Of a stretch of DNA of 8,228 bases, positions 7,496-8,228 are shown piece by piece (positions within the stretch are counted from its first letter, which is position 1; each line of letters begins with the position of its first letter). Both the position numbers and the translations under genes were made by a program. The notes below the pieces were generated by a model, which had not been told where the DNA came from, did no database searches, and was given only the letters and a program-made list of their open reading frames with translations. The stretch comes from Bacilli bacterium (GTDB taxonomy: Bacteria > Bacillota_I > Bacilli_A > RF39 > UBA660): NCBI GenBank assembly GCA_024683115.1, contig JAIKYM010000151.1:1-8228 (forward strand). The letters run 5' to 3'.

Positions 7496-7515
7496 ATCAA
7501 ACACTTCCTATCATA

Positions 7516-7521
7516 ATTATA
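7516..7521 (-). promoter_or_regulatory. Possible -10 box of the antiporter gene
   Basis: TATAAT reads leftward at 7521-7516. Transcription would start about at 7509, right at the AGGA Shine-Dalgarno (7509-7506), leaving a very short leader before ATG 7495. No -35 match is found 17 bases upstream. The AT-rich spacer gives several weaker alternatives, so this call is tentative. Confidence 0.3.
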
Positions 7522-7539
7522 TATAGTATTTATTTTATA

Positions 7540-7548
7540 TGATATAAT
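7540..7548 (+). promoter_or_regulatory. Extended -10 promoter of the acetyltransferase gene
   Basis: TGA-TATAAT at 7540-7548 is a perfect -10 with the extended TGN element; the -35 region (TATATA) is poor. Transcription would start near 7555, downstream of the in-frame TTG at 7553. That TTG therefore cannot be the start codon if this promoter is right. Confidence 0.62.
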
Positions 7549-7570
7549 TTAATTGAAAGATGGTGTAAAT

Positions 7571-8068
7571 ATGTTACTAAGTGAGCTAAAAAGCATAGAT
7601 GAAAATATAGATTTAGATGAATATTTAAGACTAAGAGAAGATGTTAAGCTACATATGGAACATCCTGAATGGTTAGGAGATTTTACTAGAGAAGATTTAG
7701 AAGAAATGTTGAAAAATGGTTCAAAAATATGGCTATTCTATGATAATGAAACTCCAGTTTGTTCTATGATGCTAATACCAGCAGATGAACATTCGATTGA
7801 ATCATTTAATTTAGAATATGATGTTAAAGAAGTAGCTGACTATGGACCAATGTTTGTTGATATTAACTATGTTGGAAATGGTTTCCAATATCAAATGCTT
7901 CAATTGTTAGATAAATATTGCATAGAACACGGTTATAAATATGGTGCTGGAACAATTCACCCAGACAATGCTTATTCAATTAATAATTTAGTAAAAGATG
8001 GTTTTAAGTTAATTAATACTAAAGAATTTAAAAGAGGAATTAGAAATATTTATATAAAAGAATTATAG
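7571..8068 (+). CDS. GNAT-family N-acetyltransferase
   Basis: A 165-residue cytoplasmic protein with the GNAT fold, predicted to transfer an acetyl group from acetyl-CoA to an amine on an unidentified substrate. The N-terminal region (1-50) is helical and acidic. Strands KIWLFYDNETPVCSMMLIP (52-70) match the usual central sheet. The acetyl-CoA loop is NYVGNGFQYQML (99-110), a form of the Q/R-x-x-G-x-G/A motif, preceded by the strand YGPMFVDI. HPDNAYSINNLVKDGFK (130-146) is the typical segment in which an Asn-Ser pair is followed by a Gly-Phe turn. Length is normal for a stand-alone member. The start is ATG 7571, with a modest GATGGTG Shine-Dalgarno just upstream; the longer frame from TTG 7553 starts upstream of the predicted transcript. 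The gene is monocistronic and diverges from the antiporter remnant. The substrate cannot be told from sequence: small molecule, peptide or ribosomal protein are all possible. Confidence 0.83.
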   Translation: MLLSELKSIDENIDLDEYLRLREDVKLHMEHPEWLGDFTREDLEEMLKNGSKIWLFYDNETPVCSMMLIPADEHSIESFNLEYDVKEVADYGPMFVDINYVGNGFQYQMLQLLDKYCIEHGYKYGAGTIHPDNAYSINNLVKDGFKLINTKEFKRGIRNIYIKEL

Positions 8069-8072
8069 AAAT

Positions 8073-8097
8073 AAGATGTGGGTAATCACATCTTTTT
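8073..8097 (+). terminator. Intrinsic terminator of the acetyltransferase gene
   Basis: AAGATGTG (8073-8080) pairs perfectly with CACATCTT (8087-8094) around a 6-base loop, and the T run extends to 8097. It starts 5 bases after the stop codon (TAG 8066-8068). Confidence 0.87.
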
Positions 8098-8112
8098 ATT
8101 TTAAAAATTACA

Positions 8113-8121
8113 TGTTATAAT
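8113..8121 (+). promoter_or_regulatory. Extended -10 promoter of the last, truncated gene
   Basis: TGT-TATAAT at 8113-8121 is the same extended -10 found before the large activase gene. The -35 position falls in the T tract of the preceding terminator and has no good match. Predicted transcription start is near 8128, giving a leader of about 36 bases. Confidence 0.65.
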
Positions 8122-8163
8122 GGTATAGATAATAGGGTTAAAAAGATAGGGAAAGAAAAAAAT

Positions 8164-8228
8164 ATGACAAAGAAAAACGCTATAAATATAAGGATTTCAT
8201 CTATCCTTTTACTATACATAGTTTTGTA
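8164..8228 (+). CDS. N-terminus of a probable membrane or exported protein, cut by the window edge
   Basis: ATG 8164 opens a frame that stays open to the end of the window (21 full codons). An AGGGA Shine-Dalgarno lies at 8148-8152, about 11 bases upstream, behind a credible promoter. The peptide begins MTKKNAINIR and continues ISSILLLYIVL: a short basic head followed by a hydrophobic run, as in a signal sequence or a first membrane helix. Nothing more can be said about its function, because the body of the gene is outside the window. Confidence 0.65.
   Translation, partial: MTKKNAINIRISSILLLYIVL

Noticed and set aside
7496..7504. GTG 7504 as antiporter start
   Set aside because: The AGGA ribosome site lies only 1 base before this GTG, too close; it is about 10 bases from ATG 7495, and only three residues change.
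6821..7504. The 227-residue antiporter frame taken as a complete short protein
   Set aside because: Family members are around 310-330 residues with two alpha-repeats; the last dozen or so residues after DRFI do not look like the family, whereas another frame just downstream does.
1..8228. CRISPR array, tRNA, rRNA, insertion sequence or integration site
   Set aside because: Scanning both strands by eye showed no spaced repeats, tRNA-like folds, transposase motifs or terminal inverted repeats; nearly all bases are taken by the genes and their control signals.

Overview
The window is strongly AT-rich chromosomal-looking DNA. Arg is mostly AGA, Trp is TGG, TGA never occurs inside a reading frame, and the control signals are of low-GC Gram-positive type (TTGACA/TATAAT boxes, purine-rich Shine-Dalgarno sites, short hairpin-plus-T terminators). 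An anaerobic, low-GC Bacillota lineage using genetic code 11 is the best guess. The oxygen-sensitive activase/dehydratase-type protein encoded in the middle supports an anaerobe. I cannot name a genus.

Layout, left to right: (1) the 3' part of an unrecognised protein gene on the + strand (1-1296) that runs off the left edge; (2) a + strand gene (1375-2403) with its own perfect-consensus promoter, whose C-terminal third looks like a DUF3883-type PD-(D/E)XK nuclease domain; (3) a very large + strand gene (2486-6727) for a 1413-residue fusion of two acyl-CoA dehydratase activase (BadF/HgdC-type) ATPase domains with HgdB-like reductase regions; (4) on the - strand (7495-6742), a broken calcium/sodium antiporter gene that has lost its second alpha-repeat and changes frame at the join; (5) a divergently transcribed + strand GNAT-type acetyltransferase gene (7571-8068); (6) the first 65 bases of another + strand gene encoding a hydrophobic N-terminus (from 8164).

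Each complete gene seems to be its own transcription unit. A hairpin terminator lies on or just after each + strand stop codon, and four + strand promoter candidates are visible, three of them with an extended -10 (TGN-TATAAT). Genes 3 and 4 converge on one shared bidirectional terminator, and genes 4 and 5 diverge from a 75-bp spacer. I see no tRNA, rRNA, CRISPR array, insertion sequence or phage gene, and no sign that the genes form one pathway.

Points most worth following are the internal deletion in the antiporter, the single-chain ATP-driven reductase of unknown substrate, and the nuclease-like gene beside an unrecognised neighbour. I found no convincing complete new system. Two of the longest-possible reading frames (TTG at 1318 and TTG at 7553) start inside or upstream of promoter sequence, so the starts are corrected here to ATG 1375 and ATG 7571.
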